Of a DNA stretch of 64,000 bases, positions 16,187 through 24,380 are shown in pieces. Position 1 is the stretch's first letter; the number at the start of each line of letters is the position of its first letter. The notes beneath the pieces are model-generated. The model was not told the DNA's origin, did not search any database, and saw nothing but the letters and a program-made list of their open reading frames with translations. Both the position numbers and the translations under genes were made by a program. Origin of the DNA: an uncultured Faecalibacterium sp. (GTDB taxonomy: Bacteria; Bacillota; Clostridia; Oscillospirales; Ruminococcaceae); assembly GCA_934524985.1 (NCBI GenBank), contig CAKSYT010000009.1:1-64000 (forward strand). Direction: 5' to 3'.

Positions 16187-17026
16187 TTATTCCTCCGGGG
16201 TGTCATCGTCGGCGTAGTCCTCTTTCAGTGCGGCCTCCAGCTCGGCATCCTTCATCTTGCGGATGTTCTCCTCGATGTGGAACACCCGGTCGATATCCCC
16301 GTACACGATCTGGCAGGACACCTCGGTGACGAACCAGAAACCGAAGATCAGCATCAGGAAAAGACCCAGCGGCATACACAGGATCACCACGCCCCAGAAC
16401 AGCACCTGCACGATGGCGGCAGCCAGTGCGTGGGGCAGAAAGGCGATCATGCAGTTGATGCTGTTTTTCAAAGTCAGGCTCAAGGGCTGGTCCAGCAGCA
16501 CCACCTGCGGCCACATATAGGCAAACAGCATCTGGAACAGTACCAGATTGAGCACCGTGGCTACCCACAGCGGGATGCCCACGTTGGTGCCGTGGTACAG
16601 CATATTGAAGCAGAAGTAGACGAGGAAAATTTGCAGCGTGACCACCACGGTGTACAGCACACCGGGCAGCAGGCTAGACTTAAAGTTGCGCTTGAAGGCC
16701 TTGCGGTAGGTCACCCACCAGTAGCCCGCCTCGTCGCGCAGTGCGCGCAGGACGGTATCGTACATTCCGGCCAGTGCCGGGCCCGCCAGCAGACCGCCCA
16801 CGGCGGCGCTGCCCAGCATCACCGGCAGACTGTTCTGCAAAAAGCCGATGTACACTAAGCAGATGGCCGGTGCAAACCCGATGCAGGTCAGCAGGTTTGC
16901 AAGGAACATGCCGTTCATGTCACGGCCTACAAGCTCAAAAAAGCGGCCGACGCCGGTCTTGCGGGGAGCGTCCTTTTCGACACCCTTACCGGCCTTGAAA
17001 TCGTTGGCAGAAGGAAAAAGACCCAT
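16187..17026 (-). CDS. YesL-like DUF624 membrane protein
   Basis: A 279-residue protein with a short hydrophilic N-terminus and about five hydrophobic segments: ANLLTCIGFAPAICLVYIGF, VGGLLAGPALAGMYDTVL, LPGVLYTVVVTLQIFLVYF, VATVLNLVLFQMLFAYM and AAAIVQVLFWGVVILC. The phrase GPALAGMYDTVLRALRDE followed by FWWVTYRKAFKRNFK-type sequence (here YWWVTYRKAFKRNFK) is characteristic of DUF624/YesL. These proteins often sit near carbohydrate uptake genes, but here the neighbour is the C39-like gene, 31 bases downstream. Function unknown. A TTGACA promoter lies about 100 bases upstream. Confidence 0.88.
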   Translation of the reverse strand: MGLFPSANDFKAGKGVEKDAPRKTGVGRFFELVGRDMNGMFLANLLTCIGFAPAICLVYIGFLQNSLPVMLGSAAVGGLLAGPALAGMYDTVLRALRDEAGYWWVTYRKAFKRNFKSSLLPGVLYTVVVTLQIFLVYFCFNMLYHGTNVGIPLWVATVLNLVLFQMLFAYMWPQVVLLDQPLSLTLKNSINCMIAFLPHALAAAIVQVLFWGVVILCMPLGLFLMLIFGFWFVTEVSCQIVYGDIDRVFHIEENIRKMKDAELEAALKEDYADDDTPEE

Positions 17027-17105
17027 AATAACTGCGGTACCTCTCTTACGTTTTTAACCGGCACCGCAGGCGTTTTGTCTGGAAAGTGCCATTGTGCTGG
17101 CTTTA

Positions 17106-17134
17106 CAGATATAAATATACCTGTATTTTGTCAA
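17106..17134 (-). promoter_or_regulatory. promoter of the YesL/C39-like gene run
   Basis: On the minus strand TTGACA (17134-17129) is followed after 17 bases by TATCTG (17111-17106), with alternative -10 registers TATATC or ATATCT one or two bases closer. It faces the minus-strand genes starting at 17026. Confidence 0.6.
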
Positions 17135-17244
17135 TTTTGCAAGATACAACCGGGGCTAATTGTAAAAAAATATTTATCTCTCCCTTTTTTGCGTAAAATG
17201 TGCTACAATGACAATGGCATTTTTTGCAATAGGAGGAAACTATT

Positions 17245-17973
17245 ATGAGCATTCTTCGCACCATTGCGATGTTTATTTATCTGTTCGGGTACATGATCCT
17301 GCATTACGGCATTCTGCGCCGCGCCGAGCGCGCCGCAGCCGCCGGAGATATGGCCACCGTGGAGCAGATCGTGAACCAGCATATCCCCCGCTGGAGCCGG
17401 GGCATCTTAAAGGTGACCGGTGTTTCCCTGTCCGTGGAAGGGCTGGAAAACATCCCCAAGGACCGCCCCTGCGTGTTTGTGGCGAACCACCGCAGCTACT
17501 ACGACATCCCCCTGCTGCTGGCAGGGCTGGAAAAGCCCCACGGCATCCTTGCCAAGGAGGAGCTGGAAAAGATCTTTCTGCTCAGCCGCTGGATGAAGCT
17601 GCTGGGCTGCGTGTTCGTGCAGCGTGACGATGTGCGCGCCTCGGTGCGGGCACTGAACGATGCCACCGCCATCGTGGAGGGCGGCCGCAGCTTCGTCATC
17701 TTCCCCGAGGGCACCCGCTACAAGGGCGAAGAGGGCGGCGCAGGCGAGTTCAAGGCCGGTGCCTTCCGCATTGCGGTCAAGACAAGCGCCCCGGTGGTGC
17801 CTGTGGCTGTGACCGGTGCCCGCGCCCTGTTCGAGAGCAATGGCAACCGCTGCCGCCCGGGCAGCGTGCGCATCAAGATCATGCCCCCCATCCAGACCGC
17901 CGGTATGAGCAAGGCCGAGCAGAAGCAGCTGCCCGATGCCGTGCGCCAGAGCATTCTGGCTGCACTGAAGTAA
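17245..17973 (+). CDS. lysophospholipid acyltransferase (PlsC family)
   Basis: A 242-residue protein. An N-terminal hydrophobic segment (residues 5-20) precedes the acyltransferase domain, with the catalytic HX4D motif as NHRSYYD and the substrate-binding motif as FPEGTR (IFPEGTRYKGE). It should be 1-acyl-sn-glycerol-3-phosphate acyltransferase or a related enzyme of membrane lipid synthesis. AGGAGGAAA precedes the ATG; TACAAT at 17204-17209 is a possible -10. Followed by a strong terminator, so monocistronic. Confidence 0.93.
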   Translation: MSILRTIAMFIYLFGYMILHYGILRRAERAAAAGDMATVEQIVNQHIPRWSRGILKVTGVSLSVEGLENIPKDRPCVFVANHRSYYDIPLLLAGLEKPHGILAKEELEKIFLLSRWMKLLGCVFVQRDDVRASVRALNDATAIVEGGRSFVIFPEGTRYKGEEGGAGEFKAGAFRIAVKTSAPVVPVAVTGARALFESNGNRCRPGSVRIKIMPPIQTAGMSKAEQKQLPDAVRQSILAALK

Positions 17974-17997
17974 CAGTTTTTAATCACCGTTTCACTT

Positions 17998-18029
17998 AAA
18001 GGCTTCCCCCGTCCGGGGGAAGCCTTTTG
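17998..18029 (+). terminator. terminator of the acyltransferase gene
   Basis: AAAGGCTTCCCCC / GGGGGAAGCCTTT with loop GTCC and a T-run. Confidence 0.93.
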
Positions 18030-18079
18030 GAAATATCTTTACACTACTGCCCGACCGTATCACACAGGAGAATTATTTT

Positions 18080-18832
18080 ATGGCAAGCTACCGTTACGAA
18101 CGCGACATTGACCCCAAGGACCTCAAGCCCCGCAAGGAGCGGCAGTACAGCCGCAAAGAGCGCTGGGCAAACTGGTGGGACTACAACCTGAAATGGGTGC
18201 TCATCTTCGGCATTGCCGGTGCGTTCGTGGCGTACTGCTTTATCGGGCAGTATTTCCTGACCACCCACCCGGATTACAACGTGGCGGTGGTAAGCCCCTA
18301 CTATCTGCCCGAAGCCACCGTCACCGCCCTGCAAGAGCAGCTTGCCGCCTACGGCGAGGACTGCAACGGGGACGGCAAGGTGGTGGTGAAGCTGAACCAG
18401 TACACCATGGCCTTCAACAGTGAGGACTCGGACGCCTATCTGGATATGGCGGGCACCACCAAGCTTTCCACCGATATCCAAAGCTCCCTCAGCTCCATCT
18501 TTATCCTCTACGACCCTGCTGGCTTCCAGCAGACCACCGGCACTTTGCGGTATCTGGACGGCCACCTGCCCAAATCCGACGCCGACAGCGACTGGTGGAA
18601 CATGGTCTACCGCTGGACGGACTGCCCGGTGCTGACCGGGATGGAGCTGGGCAGCTACACCTCGGACGCGGTGCAGAGCGCCAGCGGCGACAGCCAGCAG
18701 CTGCTGGCAGATTACTATATCGGCATCCGGGGCGCATGGCTGAAGGAATCCGCTTCCCTGCTGGAAAACAGCGAGACCCTTTGGGCAAACCTGACCGCCG
18801 GGGCTGTCTCCACCGCCGGAGAGGGGCACTAA
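18080..18832 (+). CDS. single-span membrane protein of unknown function
   Basis: A 250-residue protein with a very basic, charged N-terminus (about 37 residues), one membrane helix at about 38-60 (LKWVLIFGIAGAFVAYCFIGQYF) and an extracytoplasmic domain of about 190 residues. That domain opens with a periplasmic-binding-like phrase (DYNVAVVSPYYLPEATVTALQEQL) and includes EDCNGDGKVVVKL, which looks like a Ca-binding loop but is a single copy. I do not recognise a family. An AGGAGAA site precedes the ATG. A 59-codon gene starts two bases after its stop, so the two are one unit. Confidence 0.8.
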   Translation: MASYRYERDIDPKDLKPRKERQYSRKERWANWWDYNLKWVLIFGIAGAFVAYCFIGQYFLTTHPDYNVAVVSPYYLPEATVTALQEQLAAYGEDCNGDGKVVVKLNQYTMAFNSEDSDAYLDMAGTTKLSTDIQSSLSSIFILYDPAGFQQTTGTLRYLDGHLPKSDADSDWWNMVYRWTDCPVLTGMELGSYTSDAVQSASGDSQQLLADYYIGIRGAWLKESASLLENSETLWANLTAGAVSTAGEGH

Positions 18833-18834
18833 AG

Positions 18835-19014
18835 ATGCGCTTCCGCATCAAAACCGGCGGCCCCGCCGCCCGGTTCACCTTTGACCGCACCTCCAAGCCC
18901 CAGCCGCCCGCGCCGCCCGGTCCCCGCGCCGCAGACCTTGATAACCCCTACGGGCGCTATTACGGCAAAGCCCGCAGCTGGGAGGATATTTTGAAAAACA
19001 AAACAACAGATTGA
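18835..19014 (+). CDS. small proline-rich hypothetical protein (59 aa)
   Basis: The ATG at 18835 lies two bases past the stop of the membrane-protein gene and is followed by an open frame to 19014, directly before a terminator. The N-terminus is basic (MRFRIKTGG), the middle is Pro-rich (KPQPPAPPGPR), and the C-terminus, NPYGRYYGKARSWEDILKNK, has an aromatic and charged helix-like end. The tight spacing and terminator support a real gene. No known family; it is probably a partner of the upstream membrane protein. Confidence 0.62.
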   Translation: MRFRIKTGGPAARFTFDRTSKPQPPAPPGPRAADLDNPYGRYYGKARSWEDILKNKTTD

Positions 19015-19018
19015 CCCG

Positions 19019-19054
19019 GGCTGCCGCACAGCATTTTGTGCGGCAGCTTTTTTG
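19019..19054 (+). terminator. terminator of the membrane-protein unit
   Basis: GCTGCCGCACA / TGTGCGGCAGC with loop GCATTT and a TTTTTTTG tail. Confidence 0.95.
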
Positions 19055-19061
19055 TGGGAAC

Positions 19062-19234
19062 GAACCCTCTCCGCAGTGCAGCGTCCTCGCCCTCTCAGGC
19101 GCTCCCGCGCCAGCTCTCCCTTTGGGAGAGCTGGCAAGCCCGACAGGGCTTGACTGAGAGGGCGCGTGTCGTTAGCTCTGCCACTAAAGTGTCAGGTGCA
19201 ATGAGAAAGTTTCCGGGAGCACCTGAGAGGGTTC
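19062..19234. repeat. MITE-like repeat with a second copy nested inside
   Basis: The outer ends are GAACCCTCTCCGC and CACCTGAGAGGGTTC. Inside, 19089-19165 is itself flanked by CCCTCTCAGG and CTGAGAGGGC and contains CAGCTCTCCC/GGGAGAGCTG. This suggests insertion of one copy into another. Confidence 0.78.
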
Positions 19235-19314
19235 GTCTTTTCTGTTTTCTATTTTCGTCTTTTTACCCGAGGCTTATTTGAAATTTTCTCCACCCTCAAA
19301 TAAAGAGCGGTTTG

Positions 19315-19343
19315 TTGTTTCCCTGTCCGGGTTATGGTATACT
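19315..19343 (+). promoter_or_regulatory. promoter of the aromatic amino acid gene cluster
   Basis: TTGTTT (19315-19320) and TATACT (19338-19343) with a 17-base spacer, about 45 bases before pheA. The leader is too short for a T-box or attenuator, and none is seen. Confidence 0.75.
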
Positions 19344-19388
19344 TACTAGGTATCCCCGCAAAAACCGACCAAAAAGGATGTGACCCCC

Positions 19389-20459
19389 ATGGACGCACTG
19401 GAACAAGCCCGTGCCGAGATCGACACGGTGGATGCGCAGCTGGCTGCGCTGTTCGAGCGCCGGATGGCTGCCGTTTTGCAGGTGGCCGAATATAAGCGGG
19501 CGCACGGTCTGCCCATCTACGATGCCGCCCGGGAGGCCGCCGTGCTGGAAAAGGCCGCAGCCCGCATCCAGCAGCCCGCGCTGCGCCCTTACTATAAAGA
19601 CCATGTCCAGCACATGATGGACCTCGCCAAGCAGTACGAAGCCGCTGCACTGGGGCAGAACCGCGCCGCCTATCAGGGGGTGGAAGGGGCGTTTGCCCAC
19701 ATCGCCCTCAAGGCGCTGTTCCCCCACGCCGAGGCCGTGAGCTACGCCACATGGGACGAGGTGTTCGAGGCTGTCGCCTCCGGCGAAGCTGCCCACGGCG
19801 TGGTGCCCTTTGAAAACAGCCACGCCGGAGACGTTTCCGCTGTGCTGGATCTGTGCTATAACCACCCGGAGCTGTGGGTGGTGGACGTATACGACCTGCC
19901 CATCTCCCAGAACCTTCTGGTGCTGCCGGGCACCCAGCTTTCCCAGCTGCGCACCGTGTACAGCCACCAGCAGGCCATCGCCCAGAGCGAGACCTTTTTA
20001 AAGCAGTTCCGTCTGCCCGCCACCGCCATGGCCAACACCGCTATGGCTGCAAAGTTCGTGGCAGAAAGCGGCGATGCGACAAAGGCCGCCATTGCCAGCG
20101 CCGAGACTGCCGCCCTGTACGGGCTGGAAATTCTGGTGCCCAACATCAACACCGACGGCGACAACACCACCCGGTTCATCGTGCTCAGCCGCGAAAAGCC
20201 CACGGCGGGCAACCGGTTCTCCCTGCTGTTTACCGTAGACAACAAACCCGGCAAGCTGGCCGAAGTCATCCAGATCATCGGTGCAAGCGGCTTCAATATG
20301 GAATCCATCAAGAGCCGCCCCATGCCGCACGTTCCCTTTGAATATTATTTTTACGTAGAGCTGGTGGGCGATGCCGCCGCCGGTGAGACTGCCGCGCTGC
20401 TGCGCGAGCTTGACCGCACCTGCCGGACGGTGCGGCTGTTAGGAGTGTATACAAAATGA
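19389..20459 (+). CDS. pheA: bifunctional chorismate mutase / prephenate dehydratase
   Basis: A 356-residue P-protein. The chorismate mutase domain spans about residues 1-90 (IDTVDAQLAALFERRMAAVLQVAEYKR). The prephenate dehydratase domain spans about 95-270 and contains the essential TRF motif in GDNTTRFIVL. The C-terminal ACT domain (LLFTVDNKPGKLAEVIQIIGASGFNMESIKSRP) should give feedback inhibition by phenylalanine. It converts chorismate to phenylpyruvate. The ATG at 19389 is preferred over GTG at 19380, which overlaps the AAAAAGGA site. First gene of the aro run; its stop overlaps aroB by four bases (ATGA). Confidence 0.96.
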   Translation: MDALEQARAEIDTVDAQLAALFERRMAAVLQVAEYKRAHGLPIYDAAREAAVLEKAAARIQQPALRPYYKDHVQHMMDLAKQYEAAALGQNRAAYQGVEGAFAHIALKALFPHAEAVSYATWDEVFEAVASGEAAHGVVPFENSHAGDVSAVLDLCYNHPELWVVDVYDLPISQNLLVLPGTQLSQLRTVYSHQQAIAQSETFLKQFRLPATAMANTAMAAKFVAESGDATKAAIASAETAALYGLEILVPNINTDGDNTTRFIVLSREKPTAGNRFSLLFTVDNKPGKLAEVIQIIGASGFNMESIKSRPMPHVPFEYYFYVELVGDAAAGETAALLRELDRTCRTVRLLGVYTK

Positions 20460-21499
20460 GTGATTTTATCGGAACCAAGCTGACCATGAATCTGGGCGAG
20501 CGCAGCTACGACATCATCGTCAAGCGCGGCTCGCTGGAAAACCTGTACCAGTTCGCCCGGCTGGACCGCCGGGTGGCGGTGGTCACCGACAGCGGTGTGC
20601 CTGCACAGTACGCCCAGATGGTAGCCGACCAGTGCAAGGACGCCACTATCATCACCGTACCGCAGGGCGAGGCCAGCAAGAGCTTTAAAATTCTGGAGAC
20701 TGTGCTGCGGCAGATGCTGGACTTCGGCATGGGCCGGGGCGACCTTGTGGTGGCCGTAGGCGGCGGCGTAGTGGGCGACCTTGCCGGTTTTGCCGCTTCC
20801 ATCTATATGCGCGGCATCGACTTCATCAACTGCCCCACCACCACCCTTTCCATGATCGATTCCTCCATCGGCGGCAAGACCGCCGTGGATCTGGGCGACA
20901 CCAAGAACATCGTGGGTTCCTTCTGGCAGCCCAAGCTGGTCATCGTGGACCCGGACACCCTGTCCACCCTGCCCCGCCGCCACTTCATCAACGGTCTGGC
21001 CGAGGCGGTCAAGGCAGGTCTGCTGGCTGACCCGGAGTTGTTCTCCATCTTTGAAAAGGAGGATGTGGACGACCGCATCGGCGAGATCATCTGCCGCAGC
21101 CTGCGCTTTAAAAAGAGCATCGTGGAGCAGGACGAGACCGAGCAGGGTATGCGCAAGGCGCTGAACTTCGGCCACACCATCGGCCACGGCATCGAGGCCG
21201 TGAAGGGCATCAAGGGACGCCGCACCACCGGCCTGTTCCATGGCGAGTGCGTGGCGCTGGGCATGCTGCCCATGATCGAATCCAAGGCGCTGCAAAAGCG
21301 GGTGCGCAATGTGTACCGCCGTCTGGGTCTGCCCACCCGCACCGCCTACGATAAGGAAAAGGTGCTGGCCGAGATGCTGCACGACAAAAAGGCGCAGGGC
21401 GGACAGATCACCATCATCAAGGTGCCCGGCCTTGGCTGCTGGCGCGCCGAGACCATCCCTGTGGAGGGGCTGCGCCCGCTGCTGGGCATGGAGGACTGA
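20456..21499 (+). CDS. aroB: 3-dehydroquinate synthase
   Basis: A 347-residue enzyme of normal length that converts DAHP to 3-dehydroquinate (NAD- and metal-dependent). Signature stretches: VVAVGGGVVGDLAGFAASIYMRGIDF (NAD-binding), PTTTLSMIDSSIGGKTAVDLG, and the metal-ligand region LNFGHTIGHGIEA with the later HGECVALGM. It starts within the pheA stop codon (ATGA overlap) and ends three bases before aroC, so translation is coupled. Confidence 0.97.
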   Translation: MSDFIGTKLTMNLGERSYDIIVKRGSLENLYQFARLDRRVAVVTDSGVPAQYAQMVADQCKDATIITVPQGEASKSFKILETVLRQMLDFGMGRGDLVVAVGGGVVGDLAGFAASIYMRGIDFINCPTTTLSMIDSSIGGKTAVDLGDTKNIVGSFWQPKLVIVDPDTLSTLPRRHFINGLAEAVKAGLLADPELFSIFEKEDVDDRIGEIICRSLRFKKSIVEQDETEQGMRKALNFGHTIGHGIEAVKGIKGRRTTGLFHGECVALGMLPMIESKALQKRVRNVYRRLGLPTRTAYDKEKVLAEMLHDKKAQGGQITIIKVPGLGCWRAETIPVEGLRPLLGMED

Positions 21500-21502
21500 C
21501 CC

Positions 21503-22645
21503 ATGAAAAACACCTTTGGCAGCGACCTTTCGCTGACCATCTTCGGCGAGAGCCACGGCCGCGCCGTGGGCGCAGTGCTGGACGGCATGGCCGCCGGTGT
21601 ACCGGTGGACGAGAGCTTTCTCGCCGCCTGCATGGACAAGCGCCGCGCCCGGGGCGACGGACTTTCCACTCCCCGTGTAGAAGCGGACGCGGTACAGCTG
21701 CTGTCCGGTGTGGTAAACGGCCACACCACCGGCACCGCCATTGCCCTGATGATCGAAAACCAGAACACCCGCAGCGGCGACTACGCCAAGACCGCCGACC
21801 TTCTGCGCCCCGGCCACGCGGACTTTACCGCCTACGCCAAGTACCACGGCTTTCAGGACGCCCGGGGCGGCGGGCACTTTTCCGGCCGGGTGACCGCCGC
21901 TTTGGTGGCAGGCGGCAGCATCGTGCTGGCCGCATTGCAGCGGGCGGGCATTGATATCACCACCCACATTGCCCGGTGCGCAGGGCTTGCAGATACCCCC
22001 TTTGCGCTGGATGACCCCGCCGCCCTTGCGGCACAGGTGGGGACGCTTGCCGCCAAGACCGAGGGCTTTGCGGTGCTGGACACCGCCGTGGAGGAGCCCA
22101 TGAAGGCCGCCATCCGCGCCGCCGGTGCCGAGGGCGACAGCGTGGGCGGCGTGCTGGAAACGGCCATCCTCGGCCTGCCCGCCGGAGTCGGCGAGCCCTA
22201 CTTTGACAGCGTAGAGAGCGAAATTGCACACCTCGCCTTTTCCATCCCGGCGGTCAAGGGCATCGAGTTCGGCACCGGCTTCGGCTTTGCCGTGCTGCGC
22301 GGCTCGGAAGCAAACGACGCCTTCCGCATGACGGCAGAGGGCGCGGTGGTCACCGCCACCAACCACAACGCCGGCATCAACGGCGGCATTGCCAACGGAA
22401 TGCCGGTGGTGTTCCGCACCGCCGTCAAGCCCACCCCCAGCATCTACAAGCAGCAGGATACGGTGGACTACATTGCCAAAAAGGACGCACAGCTGTCCAT
22501 TCAGGGACGGCACGACCCCTGCATCGTGCCCCGGGCCGCCATTGTGCAGACCTGCGCCGCCGCCCTTGCGGTGGGCGACCTGCTCACCGCCCGGTACGGT
22601 ACACGGTGGATGACCGACCCCACCGGCTACCGGAAGGAGGACTGA
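21503..22645 (+). CDS. aroC: chorismate synthase
   Basis: A 380-residue FMN-dependent enzyme that converts EPSP to chorismate. Family signatures: GESHGRAVGAVLDGMAAGVP near the N-terminus, RPGHADFTAYAKYHGFQDARGGGHFSGRVTAA in the middle, and the C-terminal GRHDPCIVPRAAIV. It lies three bases after aroB and one base before the aroE-aroK fusion, so it is firmly inside the operon. Confidence 0.97.
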   Translation: MKNTFGSDLSLTIFGESHGRAVGAVLDGMAAGVPVDESFLAACMDKRRARGDGLSTPRVEADAVQLLSGVVNGHTTGTAIALMIENQNTRSGDYAKTADLLRPGHADFTAYAKYHGFQDARGGGHFSGRVTAALVAGGSIVLAALQRAGIDITTHIARCAGLADTPFALDDPAALAAQVGTLAAKTEGFAVLDTAVEEPMKAAIRAAGAEGDSVGGVLETAILGLPAGVGEPYFDSVESEIAHLAFSIPAVKGIEFGTGFGFAVLRGSEANDAFRMTAEGAVVTATNHNAGINGGIANGMPVVFRTAVKPTPSIYKQQDTVDYIAKKDAQLSIQGRHDPCIVPRAAIVQTCAAALAVGDLLTARYGTRWMTDPTGYRKED

Positions 22646-22646
22646 G

Positions 22647-23909
22647 ATGGAATACGGACTCATCGGCGGCAAGCTGGGACACTCCTACTCCAAGACCATC
22701 CATGAGCTGCTCTGCGGGTACAGCTACGAGCTGTGCCCCCTGCCCACCGAAGCAGACGCCCGTGTCTTTTTGCAGCGGCGGCAGTTCAAGGCCATCAATG
22801 TAACCATCCCCTACAAAAAACTGGTGATGGAGTACTGCTCCTTCATCGACCCCCGCGCCCGCGCCATCGGCGCGGTGAACACGGTGGTAAATAAAAACGG
22901 CCTGCTCTACGGCTACAACACCGATTATCTGGGCTTTGCCCATCTGTGCGAAGCCCACGGCGTGGAGCTTGCGGGCAAGACCGTGCTCATTCTGGGCACC
23001 GGCGGCACCCACAACACCACCCGCGCGGTGGCGCTGGATAAGGGCGCAGCCAAGGTGCTGACGGTCAGCCGCACCCCCGACCCGGAAAAGGGCGAGTTAA
23101 GCTACGCCGAAGCCGTGCGCAGCGGCGCACAGGTGGTGTTCAACACCACCCCCGCCGGGATGTACCCCAACGTGGGCGTGTGCAGTCTGGACGTAGCCGC
23201 CATGCCCGGGCTGGAAGCCGTGGTGGACGTAGTATATAACCCCAACAAGACCGAACTCATTCTCCGCGCCGAGGAAGCCGGTGTGCCGGTAGCCGTAGGC
23301 GGGCTGGAGATGCTGGTGGCACAGGCGGTGTACGCCGCCGAGTATTTCCTCGGCCGCAAGTTCGAGGATTCCCCGGTCGAGGTGCGGCGCATCACCGCCG
23401 CGCTGCGCCGCGAGACGCTGAACATCGCCCTTGTGGGCATGCCCTCCTGCGGCAAATCCACCCTTGGCCGCCTGCTGGCAAAGCAGCTGGGCAGACCCCT
23501 TGTGGATCTGGACGAGGAGATCGTCAAGGCAGACGGGCGCAGCATCCCGGATATCTTTGCCGCCGAGGGCGAAGCGGGTTTCCGCGCAAAGGAAGCCGCG
23601 CAGATCGCCCGCTTTGGCAAGGAAAAGGGGCTTGTGCTCTCCTGCGGCGGCGGCGCGGTAAAGCGGGCAGAGAATGTCCGCGCCCTGCGCCAGAACGGCG
23701 TGGTGCTGTTCATCGACCGGCCGGTGGAAGCGCTGTCTGTGGGCGGCGACCGCCCGCTTTCTTCCAGCGCTGAGGCGCTGCGCACCATGGAAGCCCAGCG
23801 CCGCCCGCTGTACCTTGCCGCCGCCGATGCGGTGGTCCCCAACACCGGCACGCTGGCCGAGACGCTGGCAGCTGCACAGGAGGCACTGGATGAAATTTTT
23901 GATTCTTAA
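22647..23909 (+). CDS. shikimate dehydrogenase - shikimate kinase fusion
   Basis: A 420-residue bifunctional protein. Residues 1 to about 250 are shikimate dehydrogenase (AroE): the N-terminal GLIGGKLGHSYSKTIHE, the catalytic Lys in NVTIPYKKLVMEY, the Asp in YNTDYLGFAHLC, and the NADP loop LILGTGGTHNTTRA. Residues from about 260 are shikimate kinase (AroK): Walker A GMPSCGKSTLGRLLA, the shikimate site VDLDEEIVKADGRSIPDIFAAEGEAGFR, SCGGGAV and RPLSSS. It performs two non-adjacent steps that bracket free shikimate (dehydroshikimate to shikimate to shikimate-3-phosphate). Its 3' end overlaps aroQ by 20 bases. Confidence 0.95.
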   Translation: MEYGLIGGKLGHSYSKTIHELLCGYSYELCPLPTEADARVFLQRRQFKAINVTIPYKKLVMEYCSFIDPRARAIGAVNTVVNKNGLLYGYNTDYLGFAHLCEAHGVELAGKTVLILGTGGTHNTTRAVALDKGAAKVLTVSRTPDPEKGELSYAEAVRSGAQVVFNTTPAGMYPNVGVCSLDVAAMPGLEAVVDVVYNPNKTELILRAEEAGVPVAVGGLEMLVAQAVYAAEYFLGRKFEDSPVEVRRITAALRRETLNIALVGMPSCGKSTLGRLLAKQLGRPLVDLDEEIVKADGRSIPDIFAAEGEAGFRAKEAAQIARFGKEKGLVLSCGGGAVKRAENVRALRQNGVVLFIDRPVEALSVGGDRPLSSSAEALRTMEAQRRPLYLAAADAVVPNTGTLAETLAAAQEALDEIFDS

Positions 23910-24354
23910 CGGGCCAAACATCAATCTGGCCCGCTGGTCCGAGCCCGGTGTGCCGGGCGAGGTGGACTACACCGGCCTGATGGACTATGTGCAGGCGGGC
24001 TGTGACCAGCTTGGCATCGAGACGGACATCTGCCAGTCCAACCACGAGGGCGACCTCATCGACGAGATCCAGTCCGCCCCGGGGCGGGTGGACGGCATCG
24101 TGCTGAACCCCGGCGGCTACGCCCATTACAGCGTAGCCATTCTGGACGCGCTGCGGCTGTGCAGCGTGCCCGCCGTAGAGGTGATGCTGGATGCCCCGGA
24201 CGAGCGCGAGCCCTTCCGCAAGACGGACGTGGTGTCCTTTGGCTGTCAGGGACATTTTATCGGCGAGGGCCCGCAGGGCTACCTGCACGCCTGCATCTGG
24301 CTGGCGCAGCTGCTGCGCACCGATGGCTCCAGTAAGGCGCATATCGTGATGTAA
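23890..24354 (+). CDS. aroQ: type II 3-dehydroquinate dehydratase, divergent active site
   Basis: A 154-residue protein with the type II AroQ fold: the N-terminal LILNGPNINL, QSNHEGDLIDEI, the LNPGGYAHYS strand, and FRKTDVVSFGCQGHFIGEGPQGY at the end. Asn73, His79, Glu97 and Arg110 of the active site are kept. The lid segment that normally reads REPxxYG is SEPGVPG (residues 17-23), so the lid Arg and catalytic Tyr are missing, and the EVHxSN motif is EVMLDA, replacing the catalytic His by Met99 and the Ser by Asp101. It starts inside the fusion gene (20-base overlap). It is the only dehydroquinase in the cluster, so it may still be active through other residues. Confidence 0.85.
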   Translation: MKFLILNGPNINLARWSEPGVPGEVDYTGLMDYVQAGCDQLGIETDICQSNHEGDLIDEIQSAPGRVDGIVLNPGGYAHYSVAILDALRLCSVPAVEVMLDAPDEREPFRKTDVVSFGCQGHFIGEGPQGYLHACIWLAQLLRTDGSSKAHIVM

Positions 24355-24380
24355 AACAAACAGGAAAGGAACAACCTCCC

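Noticed and set aside
18360..18400. Dockerin repeat suggested by DCNGDGKV
   Set aside because: It is a single copy without the second repeat or the characteristic helix, so it is not a dockerin.
19321..19388. T-box or attenuator in front of the aromatic cluster
   Set aside because: The leader is only about 40 bases, with no terminator hairpin and no T-box sequence.
20351..22672. Open frame of 773 codons on the minus strand across aroB and aroC
   Set aside because: It is the antisense shadow of two well-conserved enzymes in G+C-rich sequence; it has no ribosome site and no recognisable domain.
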